Source: Candidatus Methanoperedentaceae archaeon (GTDB lineage Archaea > Halobacteriota > Methanosarcinia > Methanosarcinales > Methanoperedenaceae). From it: a stretch of DNA of 64,000 bases. The notes beneath the pieces were generated by a model. That model was not told the DNA's origin, ran no database searches, and saw only the letters and a list, made by a program, of their open reading frames with translations. Where the stretch lies: positions 1-64,000 of the forward strand of contig PQAS01000047.1 of NCBI GenBank assembly GCA_003104905.1, given 5' to 3'. Of the stretch, positions 34,000 to 43,465 are shown one piece after another. The position numbers and the translations under genes were made by a program. Each line of letters begins with the position of its first letter. Position 1 is the stretch's first letter.

Positions 34000-35301
34000 T
34001 CAGTTAGCCCTTAATTCCTTCATATGCTGTTTTCTTTTCATGATGAGTTCATCCGTGCCGATATCCCGCCTGCTGTGCAGCATTCCTTTAAGACCAGACA
34101 GTCCCGCCTGAGCTTTTTTTTCCGCATCCCCGATAGTATCTGAAATTCCAAGTACAGCAAGAGCCCGGGAACCAGTCGTATATATCTTATTATCCTTTTC
34201 ATATACGCTTGAATAGAAGAGAAGAGATTCCTTCATATTTCCAATTTCAACAATTGAATCTTTTACAGGATCATCAGGATAACCTGCCGGAACAGCGTAT
34301 TTGCATACAGTTGCCTGTTTTTTAAATTTCACGTTGATGTTGCCAAGTGTCCCATTGACAATGTTCAGGCAGACTTCAAGAAAATCATTTTCAAGAAGAG
34401 GCAGAACATTCATCGCTTCGGGGTCACCAAAACGCGCATTGAATTCTATGACTGAAATACCTTTTGCGGTCGCCATGAATTGTCCGTAAAGGATGCCCTG
34501 GTATGCAACATGTGTCTCTTTCTTTATTGCCCTCACGGTCTCACACATTATTTTTTTGGCGTCATTGTAATCGGATTCTTTCATAAATGGCAAAATATCT
34601 CCTGAATCATTATATGAACCCATACCCCCGGTATTCGGCCCCATATCGCCATCGAACGCTCGTTTATGGTCCTGGACGGCTGGGGCAAATGAAAGATTTT
34701 CCCCATCTACGAATGCCTGGACTGTAAACTCTTCACCTATCAGGCGCTCTTCGATCACTACATCGTCATTTTTGAGCACTTCTTTTGCATAGGCCTTTGC
34801 GCCTTCGATCCCGAAATGGTCCCCCATGACCCTTACCCCTTTCCCGCCTGTGAGTCCTGCCGGCTTTATCACGACACCCCCAATTTCATCTATGAATTCA
34901 TCCGTACCGCTTTCCCCCTTCCTGAACACTTTGAAATCCGGACATCCTGAAATGCCGTGTTTCTTCATAAAATCCCTTGTCCATGCCTTATCAAATTCGA
35001 TCTGCGCCGCCAGGCGGCGAGGCCCAACGACCGGGATTCCTGCCCTCAAAAGCAAATCAGGAATGCCGGCAGCAAGAGGAGCTTCAGGTCCTATAATTGC
35101 AAGTTCAATTTTATTTTTTATCGCATAATTAACAACTTCAGGATCTGTTTCTTTTTTAAGCAGAAAATCTTTACATAAACGCGCAATGCCCGGATTTTTT
35201 TTGCTCATGGCGGCAAAAAGTTCCGGATTATTGAGACTTCGGGCAACAGCTTCCGCAATAGCGTGTTCCCGCCCTCCGCCTCCGATCAAAAGTACTCTCA
35301 T
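34000..35301 (-). CDS. purD: Phosphoribosylamine-glycine ligase (GAR synthetase)
   Basis: 433 residues from the ATG at 35301, which puts [20 protein letters not shown] at the N-terminus as in all PurD. An upstream ATG at 35367 would add 22 unrelated residues. ATP-grasp motifs are intact: [40 protein letters not shown] and [18 protein letters not shown]. It makes glycinamide ribonucleotide in purine synthesis. It serves as the internal reference for the diverged paralogue at 4304-5656. TBP lies upstream on the same strand. Confidence 0.96.
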   Translation of the reverse strand: MRVLLIGGGGREHAIAEAVARSLNNPELFAAMSKKNPGIARLCKDFLLKKETDPEVVNYAIKNKIELAIIGPEAPLAAGIPDLLLRAGIPVVGPRRLAAQIEFDKAWTRDFMKKHGISGCPDFKVFRKGESGTDEFIDEIGGVVIKPAGLTGGKGVRVMGDHFGIEGAKAYAKEVLKNDDVVIEERLIGEEFTVQAFVDGENLSFAPAVQDHKRAFDGDMGPNTGGMGSYNDSGDILPFMKESDYNDAKKIMCETVRAIKKETHVAYQGILYGQFMATAKGISVIEFNARFGDPEAMNVLPLLENDFLEVCLNIVNGTLGNINVKFKKQATVCKYAVPAGYPDDPVKDSIVEIGNMKESLLFYSSVYEKDNKIYTTGSRALAVLGISDTIGDAEKKAQAGLSGLKGMLHSRRDIGTDELIMKRKQHMKELRAN

Positions 35302-35385
35302 AGGTACCCCCAGAATGTGTTTAAAAATAAAAATGTTCTGGTCATCAGGCTTGAAAAATCCTTTCAAATGACCAGGTTTTAACCG

Positions 35386-35952
35386 TTACAATAGACCCAA
35401 ACCGTCAAGTTCCAATACTATCTTCTCTACCGCTGCTTCTGCGTCCTCGGGTTTCTTTCCACCTGTTACCACAAGTTTACCTGAGCCGAATAAAAGCATG
35501 ACCACTTTAGGAACGGACAGCCTGTAAACAAGACCGGGGAACTGTTCAGGCTCATATTCGATATTCTCAAGTCCAAGGCCAATTGCGATAGCGTTAAGGT
35601 TCAGCACCCTTCCCAGGTCGGCTGATGCTACAATATTTTGAATTGTTATTTCCGGGTTTGACGGAATATCAACACCCATTGTCTTTAATTTTTCAAAAAC
35701 CTTGGAAAGACCAACGCCTACATCAGCAATACTCTTTGCTCCCGTGCATACTATCTTTCCACTTCCGAAGATAAGCGCAGCAGTTTTTGGGGATGAGGTC
35801 CTGTAAACAACACCCGGGAATCTCTCCTTATTATAATCCGCCCCTTCAAGTACCCTGATGACTTCATTAAGATCAAGTTTTGCCCCAATAGCAGTTGATG
35901 CAACAACATTTTCTATCTTTATAGTTTTTTTTGGATCTGTAGTATTTACCAT
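35386..35952 (-). CDS. tbp: TATA-box-binding protein (TBP)
   Basis: 188 residues made of two ~90-residue repeats: [20 protein letters not shown] to [13 protein letters not shown], and [20 protein letters not shown] to [13 protein letters not shown]. This is the general transcription factor that nucleates promoter opening with TFB. The acidic C-terminal tail is short. Two TATA-like boxes stand directly upstream (see 35962-35992), which may allow self-control. Confidence 0.97.
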   Translation of the reverse strand: MVNTTDPKKTIKIENVVASTAIGAKLDLNEVIRVLEGADYNKERFPGVVYRTSSPKTAALIFGSGKIVCTGAKSIADVGVGLSKVFEKLKTMGVDIPSNPEITIQNIVASADLGRVLNLNAIAIGLGLENIEYEPEQFPGLVYRLSVPKVVMLLFGSGKLVVTGGKKPEDAEAAVEKIVLELDGLGLL

Positions 35953-35961
35953 ATTCTCACC

Positions 35962-35992
35962 TTTATATAGGGTATTTAAAGATTTATATAGA
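35962..35992 (-). promoter_or_regulatory. Two TATA-like boxes upstream of tbp
   Basis: On the minus strand, ctatataaat (about 35983-35992) lies 31-40 bases before the ATG, right for a leaderless or short-leader start. A second ctatataaa (about 35962-35970) is only 10-18 bases before the ATG, too close to drive initiation of this gene but able to bind TBP. Self-repression is an inference. Confidence 0.45.
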
Positions 35993-36112
35993 TTGGGGTA
36001 ATTGACTTAATTAATACAAAACAGAAAATATATCCACTTGAGTGAAACACAGTGGGGATTACTGAAGAATCAATTACAGCCGAACGATCGTTCTCAATAC
36101 TCGAAAGAATTT

Positions 36113-36379
36113 TTAAACCCTTCCAAGACAAATACAACTCGTAGTTGGGCACATGCATCTGCCAACTCTGTCACAATTGGATCCATTGCAATCTTTTGGC
36201 CAGCAGTTCATACAATGATCACATTCCTTTTTTTCAGGATTATTGTGACATACCGGATACCAGTTTGAGTTTTCAAATATCTCGGATAAGATCTTGTTTC
36301 CTTTCCTTTCAAAAAATGCTATTTCATTTTTTGCTTGTTTTGCTTTTTCCAACAATTTTTCTTTTTCTTTGTTTTCCAT
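36113..36379 (-). CDS. Small cysteine-rich protein
   Basis: About 88 residues from the ATG at 36379 (MENKEKEKLLEKAKQAKNEI). The N-terminal half is helical and charged. The C-terminal half contains ten cysteines: one in WYPVC, then ECDHCMNC, DCNGSNC, RCMC and SCIC. The dense CxxC/CxC pattern could bind several zinc ions or FeS clusters, somewhat like metallothionein-type proteins. I do not recognise a family. A gga/ggtgac stretch precedes the start. It lies between TBP and UPF0146 with no operon partner. Confidence 0.65.
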   Translation of the reverse strand: MENKEKEKLLEKAKQAKNEIAFFERKGNKILSEIFENSNWYPVCHNNPEKKECDHCMNCWPKDCNGSNCDRVGRCMCPTTSCICLGRV

Positions 36380-36388
36380 ATTAGTCAC

Positions 36389-36695
36389 CTGAGTTAATTT
36401 CTTACCCTTTTATCATAACTGTCTTAAGTTATGATAATGGCGAGAGATTATCACCTCATGCTCATTATAATAATGATATAACACTTCCTCTTTAAAAAGC
36501 TTGCGGAAGGAATCCGAAGATTGTAAATGATTAATAGAATCGAATAACCAGGATTGTAAATGATTATTAGTGGACTACCACCCCGATTAGTCGGGTTGTC
36601 TTCTCTATCCCCTCTGCCCCATAGTAAAACCACCTGATGATTGCATTCTAATTTACCAGATAGCTTATTAAATCATTAAATTGTTAATCATACCA
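36389..36695. other. Intergenic stretch with a short direct repeat
   Basis: No convincing gene. gattgtaaatgatta occurs at 36519-36533 and 36552-36566 (33-base period). A ctaccaccccgatt / agtcgggttgt imperfect hairpin follows near 36575-36600. The divergent promoters of the Cys-rich gene and UPF0146 should be here. Confidence 0.4.
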
Positions 36696-37112
36696 ATGAT
36701 TCCGGATTATAAAGATATTGCCGAATATATCCTTAATAATTACAGGAATAAAGTTGTAGAAGTAGGTGTTGGGAGCCTTGGGCAGGTTGCTCTCCTATTG
36801 AAGGACAAATTGGATGTGGTCACCACTGATGTTATTGAACAAAAATATGCGGGAGTAAGATTTTACAGGGATGATATATTCAAACCTGATATGGGAATTT
36901 ATAGGAATGCATCCCTTATTTTTTCAATAAGACCTCCCATAGACATGCAGGATGCGATCGCAGCAATTGGCAAAGAAGTGGGGGCTGATCTTATTATAAG
37001 ACCGTTCGGGAACGAAAAGGCGGATTTGAGAAAATATTTTAAAGAGTATTCTATTGTGAATTACAAAAAAGCCAGGTTTTACTTATACAGGTCGCAATCC
37101 AAAACCGAATGA
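36696..37112 (+). CDS. UPF0146 family protein (methyltransferase-like fold)
   Basis: About 138 residues. VVEVGVGSLGQVALLLKD resembles motif I of SAM-dependent methyltransferases, VVTTDVIEQ sits where motif II would be, and LIFSIRPPIDMQ and LIIRPFGNEK are typical of this archaeal family. The protein is shorter than a full methyltransferase and lacks a clear catalytic motif, so activity is uncertain. The start chosen is ATG 36696 (MIPDYKDIAEY); ATG 36681 would add five residues. Confidence 0.85.
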   Translation: MIPDYKDIAEYILNNYRNKVVEVGVGSLGQVALLLKDKLDVVTTDVIEQKYAGVRFYRDDIFKPDMGIYRNASLIFSIRPPIDMQDAIAAIGKEVGADLIIRPFGNEKADLRKYFKEYSIVNYKKARFYLYRSQSKTE

Positions 37113-37230
37113 ATTATTCACAAATCATTCACACATTTTTCACAAATCCTTTTATCTATCAATTAAAACTAAAGGAAAATATAATCATTTGGAAAAAAAC
37201 GATTCAATTTTTTTCTAAACCGGTGATCAA

Positions 37231-39066
37231 ATGAGAATAAAACAGAAATTGATCTCAGGATTCGTCATAATCTCACTACTGGTAGGCTTAGTTGGATTTC
37301 TGGGTCTTTATGCAAATAACCATATTGTAACTTCCTTCGAAAAGGGAGAAGAACATTTCGGGAGTATATTAGAAGCCTCAAACGAAGTGAGCAGTTATTC
37401 GAAAAGGGCACAGGGCCACACAATGCTATATTTGACATTGCATAACAAGACTGATAGAAAAAAAGCTTTTGACAGGATCGAATCCCTGCGGGAACAAACG
37501 GCGATTCTGGATGGCAAAATACAGGATCCTGATGCCTTAAGATTACTAAATGATACAAAGTCCCTGACAAATGAGATGCAATATACTATAGAATCGTTGA
37601 TCGAATTACATGATAATGAAATGGAAAAAAACGGAACCTTTGATTTTAAGAATCATGAAAAATTGATACGAAATCTGGACACTACTGCCTCAAGAATCCG
37701 TCAAAATGGCCTTGCGCTTGTAGAAAGAGAACTGGAACTGGAAGAGGAACTTAATCATGCAGCAGAACTAAAAGCAGCTCAATTTTACCGGCTTGTTTTC
37801 TTAATCAGTATAATTGCTATTATCAGTGCTTTAATCATTGGATTATTATTTGATAGGAGTATTTCAAATCCCATCAACAAACTCAAGAATGCAGCCATCA
37901 AAATAAGAAATGGTGATCTTGGAACAAAAATCGATATTAAATCAAAAGATGAGATTGGCGAACTTTCAAATGAATTCAATGAAATGGCACAGGATCTGCA
38001 CAAATCAAATGATGAAATAATCTCATCCAAAGAATATACGGAAAATATTGTCAATTCCATGAATGATAGCCTGATTGTTACTTCACAGCATGGTACTATC
38101 AAAAGAGTAAACAAAGCCACGATTTTACTTCTTGGCTACACGGAAGAAGAGCTCATCGGCAAGCATATTGGCTTAATTATCACCAATGCGGATAAATTGT
38201 TGCCAGATAAGATTGATACCGACAGGAAGAATATCATCAAGAGTATCGAAACATCATTCATTTCAAAAGGCAATAAAGAAATAAGCATTATTTTTTCCTC
38301 TTCTGTCATGTATGATAAATACGGAAATATCCAGGACATAGTATGTGTGGCAAAGGATATCACAGAGCGCAAGCTGGCTGAGGATCAAGTCGCAAAATCC
38401 CTCCAGGAAAAGGAAGTACTTCTAAGAGAAATTCATCATCGCGTTAAAAATAATATGCAGATAATTTCCAGTCTCTTGAATCATCAAATGGAAAATATCA
38501 GAGATAAAAATATTAATGATGATAAAATTAATGGGAATAAGATTAATGATGATAATATCATAGATATTTTCACAGAGAGCCAGAATAGGATTATATCCAT
38601 GTCTCTCGTCCATGAAAAACTCTACCAATCAAGAGACTTGAGAAATATTGATTTCAAAGATTATATCAATGACCTTAGTATCAATCTATTTCAATCTTAT
38701 AACATTCATTCAGGAAACATAAAATTAAATATGAATGTAGAGGATATATTATTAGACATTGATCTTGCAATTCCAACCGGATTGATAATAAATGAATTGA
38801 TCACCAATTCATTAAAATACGCATTTCCGAATGGGATGAAGGGGGAAATTAATATATTATTCAGATCAATGAATGGAAATATGCTTGAACTTGTGGTCAA
38901 TGACAATGGAATTGGTCTTCCTGAAAATCTTGATTTCAGAAAAACCAGATCCCTGGGTTTGCATCTTGTCACGGTTCTTGCGGAAAACCAACTCCATGGC
39001 ATGGTCGATATAAATCGCATTAAAGGAACCGAATTCCAGATTAAGTTCAGAGGAATAAAATCATGA
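37231..39066 (+). CDS. Membrane sensor histidine kinase, HAMP-PAS-HisKA_2-HATPase
   Basis: 611 residues. Membrane helices at about 8-28 and 186-208 bracket an extracellular helical sensor domain. Then come HAMP (209-260, SNPINKLKNAAIKIRNGDLG), PAS (about 270-385) and a HisKA_2 helix with LLREIHHRVKNNMQIISSLL (His402/403). HATPase has INELITNSLKYAFP and NDNGIGLPE. A short Asn/Asp-rich insertion after the H-box (DKNINDDKINGNKINDDN) is unusual. The downstream response regulator overlaps by 4 bases (ATGA), so the two are a cognate pair. Direct repeats of ttcacaaatc lie in the leader (about 37119-37149). Confidence 0.93.
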   Translation: MRIKQKLISGFVIISLLVGLVGFLGLYANNHIVTSFEKGEEHFGSILEASNEVSSYSKRAQGHTMLYLTLHNKTDRKKAFDRIESLREQTAILDGKIQDPDALRLLNDTKSLTNEMQYTIESLIELHDNEMEKNGTFDFKNHEKLIRNLDTTASRIRQNGLALVERELELEEELNHAAELKAAQFYRLVFLISIIAIISALIIGLLFDRSISNPINKLKNAAIKIRNGDLGTKIDIKSKDEIGELSNEFNEMAQDLHKSNDEIISSKEYTENIVNSMNDSLIVTSQHGTIKRVNKATILLLGYTEEELIGKHIGLIITNADKLLPDKIDTDRKNIIKSIETSFISKGNKEISIIFSSSVMYDKYGNIQDIVCVAKDITERKLAEDQVAKSLQEKEVLLREIHHRVKNNMQIISSLLNHQMENIRDKNINDDKINGNKINDDNIIDIFTESQNRIISMSLVHEKLYQSRDLRNIDFKDYINDLSINLFQSYNIHSGNIKLNMNVEDILLDIDLAIPTGLIINELITNSLKYAFPNGMKGEINILFRSMNGNMLELVVNDNGIGLPENLDFRKTRSLGLHLVTVLAENQLHGMVDINRIKGTEFQIKFRGIKS

Positions 39067-39899
39067 CGGCAGTAACACAGATACTGATTGTTGAAGATGA
39101 AATTATTATTGCAGAAGATCTCCAGACAAAATTGATAAAAATGGGATATTCTGTTCCTGTTATAGTATCTTCAGGAGAAGATGCTATAAAAAAAGTAAAA
39201 GAAAATAATCCCGATATTATCCTGATGGATATTGTCATACATGGTAAGATGGACGGGATTGAGACTGTAGAAAAAATCCATGAATTTTCAGATGTTCCGG
39301 TGATATATCTAACGGCTTATGCTGATCAACATACCCTGGAACGGGCAAAAATAACCGAGCCATTCGGATATCTCCTCAAACCGTACAAAGAAAGAGAATT
39401 ATTGATCACACTGGAGATGGCCCTGTATAAGTATAAAATGGAGAGAAAATTAAAAGAGAGCGAGAAGAAACTCAGGGAGAGAGAACGATGGCTCATTGCT
39501 GCAATCAGGAGCATAGGAGATGGGGTAATAGCCACAGACCTGGCTGGATCAATAAAAATCATGAATCCTCTTGCTGAAGCTTTAACAGGATGGAATAAAG
39601 AAGATGCTTTAAGCAAACCTCTCCGGGAAATATTCAATGTTAAAAGCCAGGAAGACAACGAAACCGTAGAGGAACCTGTTGCGAAGGTGATCCGGGAAGG
39701 AAGTTTCTATGGTCTGTCAGAACAGACTATATTGGTCACAAAGAGTAAACTCGAAATACCTGTTGATATAATCGGTTCTCCTATTACGGATGATAATAAC
39801 GAGATCATTGGAGTGGTCCTGGTTTTTTATGATATACTTGAACGAAAAGGGATGGAAACAAAAATGAGAACAGGATCGATAAACTCATCAGGGACATAA
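39063..39899 (+). CDS. Response regulator with receiver and PAS domains
   Basis: 278 residues. The receiver domain (1-122) has VEDEIIIAED acidic pocket, phosphoacceptor D56 in IILMDIVI, YLTAYAD and the LLKPYKE lysine. A short coiled coil and a PAS domain (about 140-268) follow. There is no DNA-binding or kinase output. The C-terminus (GMETKMRTGSINSSGT) ends just where related proteins continue into a kinase, so a 3' truncation is possible, though nothing downstream resembles the missing part. It is co-transcribed with the sensor kinase. Confidence 0.9.
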   Translation: MTAVTQILIVEDEIIIAEDLQTKLIKMGYSVPVIVSSGEDAIKKVKENNPDIILMDIVIHGKMDGIETVEKIHEFSDVPVIYLTAYADQHTLERAKITEPFGYLLKPYKERELLITLEMALYKYKMERKLKESEKKLRERERWLIAAIRSIGDGVIATDLAGSIKIMNPLAEALTGWNKEDALSKPLREIFNVKSQEDNETVEEPVAKVIREGSFYGLSEQTILVTKSKLEIPVDIIGSPITDDNNEIIGVVLVFYDILERKGMETKMRTGSINSSGT

Positions 39900-39994
39900 G
39901 TTTAGCATTTTTCATTTTAAAAATAATCACCTGTTTCCAAAAAATGCAAAAGATTATACTGTACGGCTTCAATTGTTGATAAAGGAGACATTAT

Positions 39995-40417
39995 ATGGAG
40001 CAAGACCTGTCAAGAATTGGGGTTTCTCTGCCTGAGAACCTGCTTGAGAAATTCGATGAGATCATTACAAAACGGGGCTATTCATCTCGTTCTGAGGGCA
40101 TACGCGACGCAATAAGGGGCTATATCCGCTATTATGACTGGATGAGAGAAGTGGAAGGAGAGAGAATTGGCATATTATCCCTCACCTATGATCATTCCCA
40201 GCGCGGGCTTTTGTCTTCACTGATTGATGTGGAGCACGAGTTCACAAATATTACAAGATCGTCCGTGCATGTCCATATTAGCCATGATGAATGCATGGAA
40301 GTTCTCATATTACAGGGAGACGGGAAAGAAGTAAAAGGAACGGCTGAACGCATAATGTCATTAAAAGGCGTGAAGAACGTGAAATTGACCACCATAAAAC
40401 CCGGACAGGAAATTTGA
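39995..40417 (+). CDS. nikR: Nickel-responsive regulator NikR
   Basis: 140 residues. The ribbon-helix-helix DNA-binding domain is RIGVSLPENLLEKFDEIITK, then SRSEGIRDAIRGYI. In the ACT-like domain the four nickel ligands are all present with the spacing of E. coli NikR: H81, H92, H94 and C100 (H76, H87, H89, C95 there). A good ribosome binding site (aaaggaga) precedes the ATG. No nickel transporter or hydrogenase gene is adjacent, so its targets are elsewhere. Nickel demand in methane metabolism (F430, CODH/ACS) explains its presence. Confidence 0.95.
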   Translation: MEQDLSRIGVSLPENLLEKFDEIITKRGYSSRSEGIRDAIRGYIRYYDWMREVEGERIGILSLTYDHSQRGLLSSLIDVEHEFTNITRSSVHVHISHDECMEVLILQGDGKEVKGTAERIMSLKGVKNVKLTTIKPGQEI

Positions 40418-40537
40418 TACTCTTCTAATTATTTTCATAAAAAAATTTAAAGGCCGATTCAACAGGATTTATAGGATAAAATTTAAATTATAAAGTTATC
40501 CTGTAAGAATTTATCCTGGACTCAAATCAATATGCAT

Positions 40538-41806
40538 TCACCCGGCCATCAACTCATCCAGCAGTTCTTTTGCCCTGTCAGCCCTTACTTTCTTTTCCCT
40601 GACCATTATCCGGGCTATCTTATCAACCTGATCCCCTGTAGCTCCCGCCTGGATAGCCACGTTCCTTGAATGAAGACCCATATGGCCTCTCTGGATACCT
40701 TCTGTTGCAAGCGCCCTGAGCGCCGCAAAATTCTGGGCCAGGCCAAGCGCCGCGAATACCTCTCCCATCTCCGTAGCTGACTTTACACCCAGAATCTTTA
40801 CAGCAGCGCGAGCTATCGGATTTGTTTTCGTAGCTCCGCCCACAAGACCCACAGCCATTGGAATCTCTATTGTTGCGACAAGGTCGCCGTTTGCATTTTT
40901 CTCATAACAGGATAAAGGACGGTAAATCCCGCTCCTGGACGCATATACATGCGCTCCTGCTTCAATGGCCCGGGTATCATTGCCCGTGGCAAGCACCGCT
41001 GCAGAAACACCGTTCATGATACCCTTGTTATGTGTTGCCGCCCTGTATGGATCACCTGCTGCAAAATGATAGGCTGCAAGAATGCCGTCCACAACTTCTT
41101 CCCCCCCGATAGCCTCTTTTGGAAAAACCGCTTTTGCCCTCATTAAGCGTTTATCAGCAAGATTTGAAATAATACGCAAATATACATGCCCCCCGGTCAA
41201 CTCTTCAATATAAGGCGCCACTGTTTCAGCCATTGTATTCACGGCATTGGCACCCATGGCATCCCTGCAATCTACCACAAGATGCGTGATGACCATTTTT
41301 CCCTGGGGAGTATCAATTACCCTCACCTCCACATCCTTTGCCCCGCCGCCGAATTTAACGAGTATCGGATCAACCTCGTTCGCCCTTTTTATTATCTCCT
41401 CTTTTTTCTCGAGAATGTTCAATCTCGCTCCGTTAGGGTCTTTTATCCCAACAGCCTGTATCTGCCCCATCATCACTGGACCTGTACTGCTCGTGGCAAA
41501 GCCGCCGCCTTCCCGCGCCATCTTTGCTGAGTTGCTGGCCGCCGCTATTACAGAAGGTTCTTCGATGGCCATGGGAATTAGATAATCCCTGCCGTTTATC
41601 AGAAAATTCACAGCCACGCCCATTGGCACTTCCATAACTCCAATGAGATTTTCTACCATCCTGTCCGCAGCATCAAGTGAAAGGGCGCCTGTTGCCCCGA
41701 TGCATGATGCTTCTTCTTCCGTAAGACCAGAGAATTCGCACACTATTTTGAGCCTTTCTTCCGGACTTTGTTTATAAAAACCCGATATCTTTGATGTTTT
41801 TCCCAT
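40538..41806 (-). CDS. Hydroxymethylglutaryl-CoA reductase, class II
   Basis: 422 residues. [68 protein letters not shown] and [15 protein letters not shown] are the core motifs. The catalytic histidine is in the last and the lysine in HNKG. The length and style match class II (bacterial MvaA-like) enzymes and not the class I enzymes of most archaea. It supplies mevalonate for isoprenoid lipids. Class II HMGR in Archaeoglobus and relatives is a known lateral acquisition. The cofactor preference cannot be read here. Confidence 0.93.
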   Translation of the reverse strand: MGKTSKISGFYKQSPEERLKIVCEFSGLTEEEASCIGATGALSLDAADRMVENLIGVMEVPMGVAVNFLINGRDYLIPMAIEEPSVIAAASNSAKMAREGGGFATSSTGPVMMGQIQAVGIKDPNGARLNILEKKEEIIKRANEVDPILVKFGGGAKDVEVRVIDTPQGKMVITHLVVDCRDAMGANAVNTMAETVAPYIEELTGGHVYLRIISNLADKRLMRAKAVFPKEAIGGEEVVDGILAAYHFAAGDPYRAATHNKGIMNGVSAAVLATGNDTRAIEAGAHVYASRSGIYRPLSCYEKNANGDLVATIEIPMAVGLVGGATKTNPIARAAVKILGVKSATEMGEVFAALGLAQNFAALRALATEGIQRGHMGLHSRNVAIQAGATGDQVDKIARIMVREKKVRADRAKELLDELMAG

Positions 41807-41926
41807 AAATATATCACCTGCAAGAGGATTTTAGATGGCAGGAGGGTATAAAAAGGTACCCAAAAGCTTTATCAATGTATCAAGACGTAGAGGGTATTCC
41901 AATCCTAGATTATTCGGTGAATTCTT

Positions 41927-42079
41927 ATGACTCAAAGGACAAAAGCAAAGAAAAAAAGACTGGCAAAACACCAGAATCAGAACCAGCGCCTCCCTGCATG
42001 GGTTATTGTGAAGACTAAGAGAAATGTAATGACCCATCCAAAGAGACGCAACTGGAGAAGAAGCACACTCAAGGTTTAA
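41927..42079 (+). CDS. 50S ribosomal protein L39e
   Basis: A 50-residue, extremely basic protein: [50 protein letters not shown]. It lines the peptide exit tunnel. It is the first gene of the L39e-L31e-aIF6 cluster, with 11 bases before L31e. A candidate TATA, tataaaaagg, lies about 80 bases upstream at 41848. Confidence 0.96.
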   Translation: MTQRTKAKKKRLAKHQNQNQRLPAWVIVKTKRNVMTHPKRRNWRRSTLKV

Positions 42080-42090
42080 AGTGATTATTT

Positions 42091-42354
42091 ATGGCAGATA
42101 TTGAACGAATTTATACTATTCCCCTTTCCGATGCAAGGAAAGTTCCACGCTGGAAAAGAGCGGAATGCGCAGTCAGAAAAGTAAGATCATACCTCGGGAA
42201 ACACCTGAAGACGGATATCACCGATATCAAAATCGATAAGACCATCAACGAGAAACTCTGGGAGAGAGGCTCAATGAAACCGCCATTGAAATTAAGAGTA
42301 AGGGCGGTCAAATTCGAGGCTGGCGGAGTTCAGGCAGAACTCGCCCAGGAATAA
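42091..42354 (+). CDS. 50S ribosomal protein L31e
   Basis: 87 residues. [40 protein letters not shown] and [20 protein letters not shown] match archaeal L31e. It lies at the exit tunnel. A T-tract (42357-42363, ttttttt) follows the stop codon within the gap to aIF6 and may give partial termination. Confidence 0.96.
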   Translation: MADIERIYTIPLSDARKVPRWKRAECAVRKVRSYLGKHLKTDITDIKIDKTINEKLWERGSMKPPLKLRVRAVKFEAGGVQAELAQE

Positions 42355-42374
42355 TTTTTTTTGTGGGGGCATAA

Positions 42375-43034
42375 TTGAAACGAAAGTTGAATATTTCCGG
42401 AAGCCCTGTGCTTGGCGTGTTCGCATCCTGTACGGATGAATTTGTTTTTGTACCTCATGAAGCGTCTCAGGAAACCATAGTTGAACTGGAAGAATCACTT
42501 GGCGCTGCCGCCTGCCGTACTTCAGTAAGCGGAAGTTCCATTGTAGGTTCATTGATGAGGGGAAATAATACCGGGATGATGGTAGCAGGCTTTGTTCTTG
42601 AAAAAGAAATAAGGGCTATAAGGAAACATATCAAGGCGGCAAGATTGACCCAGGAGATAAATGCGGCAGGGAATCTCATTTTGGCCAATGATACCGCGGC
42701 TCTCGTTCATCCTGACCTCTCTGAAAAGTCCATCAAGATAATTCAAAAAACTCTCGAAGTAGAAGTGAAACGAGGCACACTCGGTGGATTAAAAACCGTG
42801 GGAATGGCGGGAGTAGCCACGAACAGGGGTATACTTGTACATCCTAAATCAAGCCCTGCTGAGATTTCAATAATTGAAGAACTGTTCAAATTACCTGTAA
42901 ACATCGGAACGGTTAATTTTGGTTCCCCACTTGTAGGTTCAGGACTTCTGGCCAATAACAAAGGTTATGCGGTTGGCGAGGAAACAACCAGTCCTGAGAT
43001 AAGCCGAATAGAAGATACACTGGATTACCTGTAG
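42375..43034 (+). CDS. eif6: Translation initiation factor aIF6
   Basis: 219 residues of the pentein-fold anti-association factor that binds the 50S subunit. Repeated modules such as GNLILANDTAALVHPDLSEK, GVATNRGILVHPKSSPAEIS and GSGLLANNKGYAVGEETTSP are the fivefold repeat. The start is TTG at 42375, preceded by a ggggg ribosome binding site; no ATG is available near the family N-terminus. In many archaea L20a/LX, prefoldin alpha and ftsY follow, but here the cluster ends and mscL comes next on the other strand. Confidence 0.95.
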   Translation: MKRKLNISGSPVLGVFASCTDEFVFVPHEASQETIVELEESLGAAACRTSVSGSSIVGSLMRGNNTGMMVAGFVLEKEIRAIRKHIKAARLTQEINAAGNLILANDTAALVHPDLSEKSIKIIQKTLEVEVKRGTLGGLKTVGMAGVATNRGILVHPKSSPAEISIIEELFKLPVNIGTVNFGSPLVGSGLLANNKGYAVGEETTSPEISRIEDTLDYL

Positions 43035-43083
43035 ACATTCCTGTATCATTTGTCTATGTTTATTCTTTGAAAGAGAATTCTCC

Positions 43084-43094
43084 AAAAAAAAAAA
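43084..43094 (-). terminator. T-tract terminator of mscL
   Basis: Eleven consecutive T residues on the minus strand, 3 bases after the mscL stop codon. This is a typical archaeal oligo-T terminator. Confidence 0.7.
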
Positions 43095-43097
43095 CTG

Positions 43098-43406
43098 TTA
43101 TTTTTTTTCTTTGACGATATTTTTCACGATCATAAATATTACAATTGCAATTATTATAAAATCTATAAGGGCACCTGCAAAATCGCCAACCATGAACTTT
43201 ATACTTCCAACATTCAAGGTTGCAAGCCTCCAGTCACCGCCAGGGATCAATGCACCTATAACAGGCATTATAAGATCAGTTACAAATGCTGTAACAAGTT
43301 TTGTTACTGCAGCACCCATAACGAACGCAACAGCTAAGCCGATAACTCCATACTTTGTTAAGAAGTCATTGAATTCACTCAGAAAAGATTTCTTAGTTCC
43401 CACCAT
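43098..43406 (-). CDS. mscL: Large-conductance mechanosensitive channel MscL
   Basis: 102 residues, shorter than E. coli MscL (136). EFNDFLTKYGVIGLAVAFVM then GAAVTKLVTAFVTDLIMPVI is the first helix region with the gating AxxxG-type face. IDFIIIAIVIFMIVKNIVKE is the second helix. The periplasmic loop (GGDWRLATLNVGS) is compact and the C-terminal cytoplasmic bundle is nearly absent. It opens at near-lytic tension. It is monocistronic. Confidence 0.95.
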   Translation of the reverse strand: MVGTKKSFLSEFNDFLTKYGVIGLAVAFVMGAAVTKLVTAFVTDLIMPVIGALIPGGDWRLATLNVGSIKFMVGDFAGALIDFIIIAIVIFMIVKNIVKEKK

Positions 43407-43465
43407 ATAATAGTCACCTAATAATTAAATATGCATGATAGTATATATAGATGTTCTTGTAAAAT

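Noticed and set aside
36451-36633. Minus-strand 60-residue frame between the Cys-rich gene and UPF0146
   Set aside because: Its sequence is irregular (GGSPLIIIYNPGYSILLIIYN), it runs over the direct repeat and hairpin at 36519-36600, and it lacks a ribosome binding site. Read as chance.
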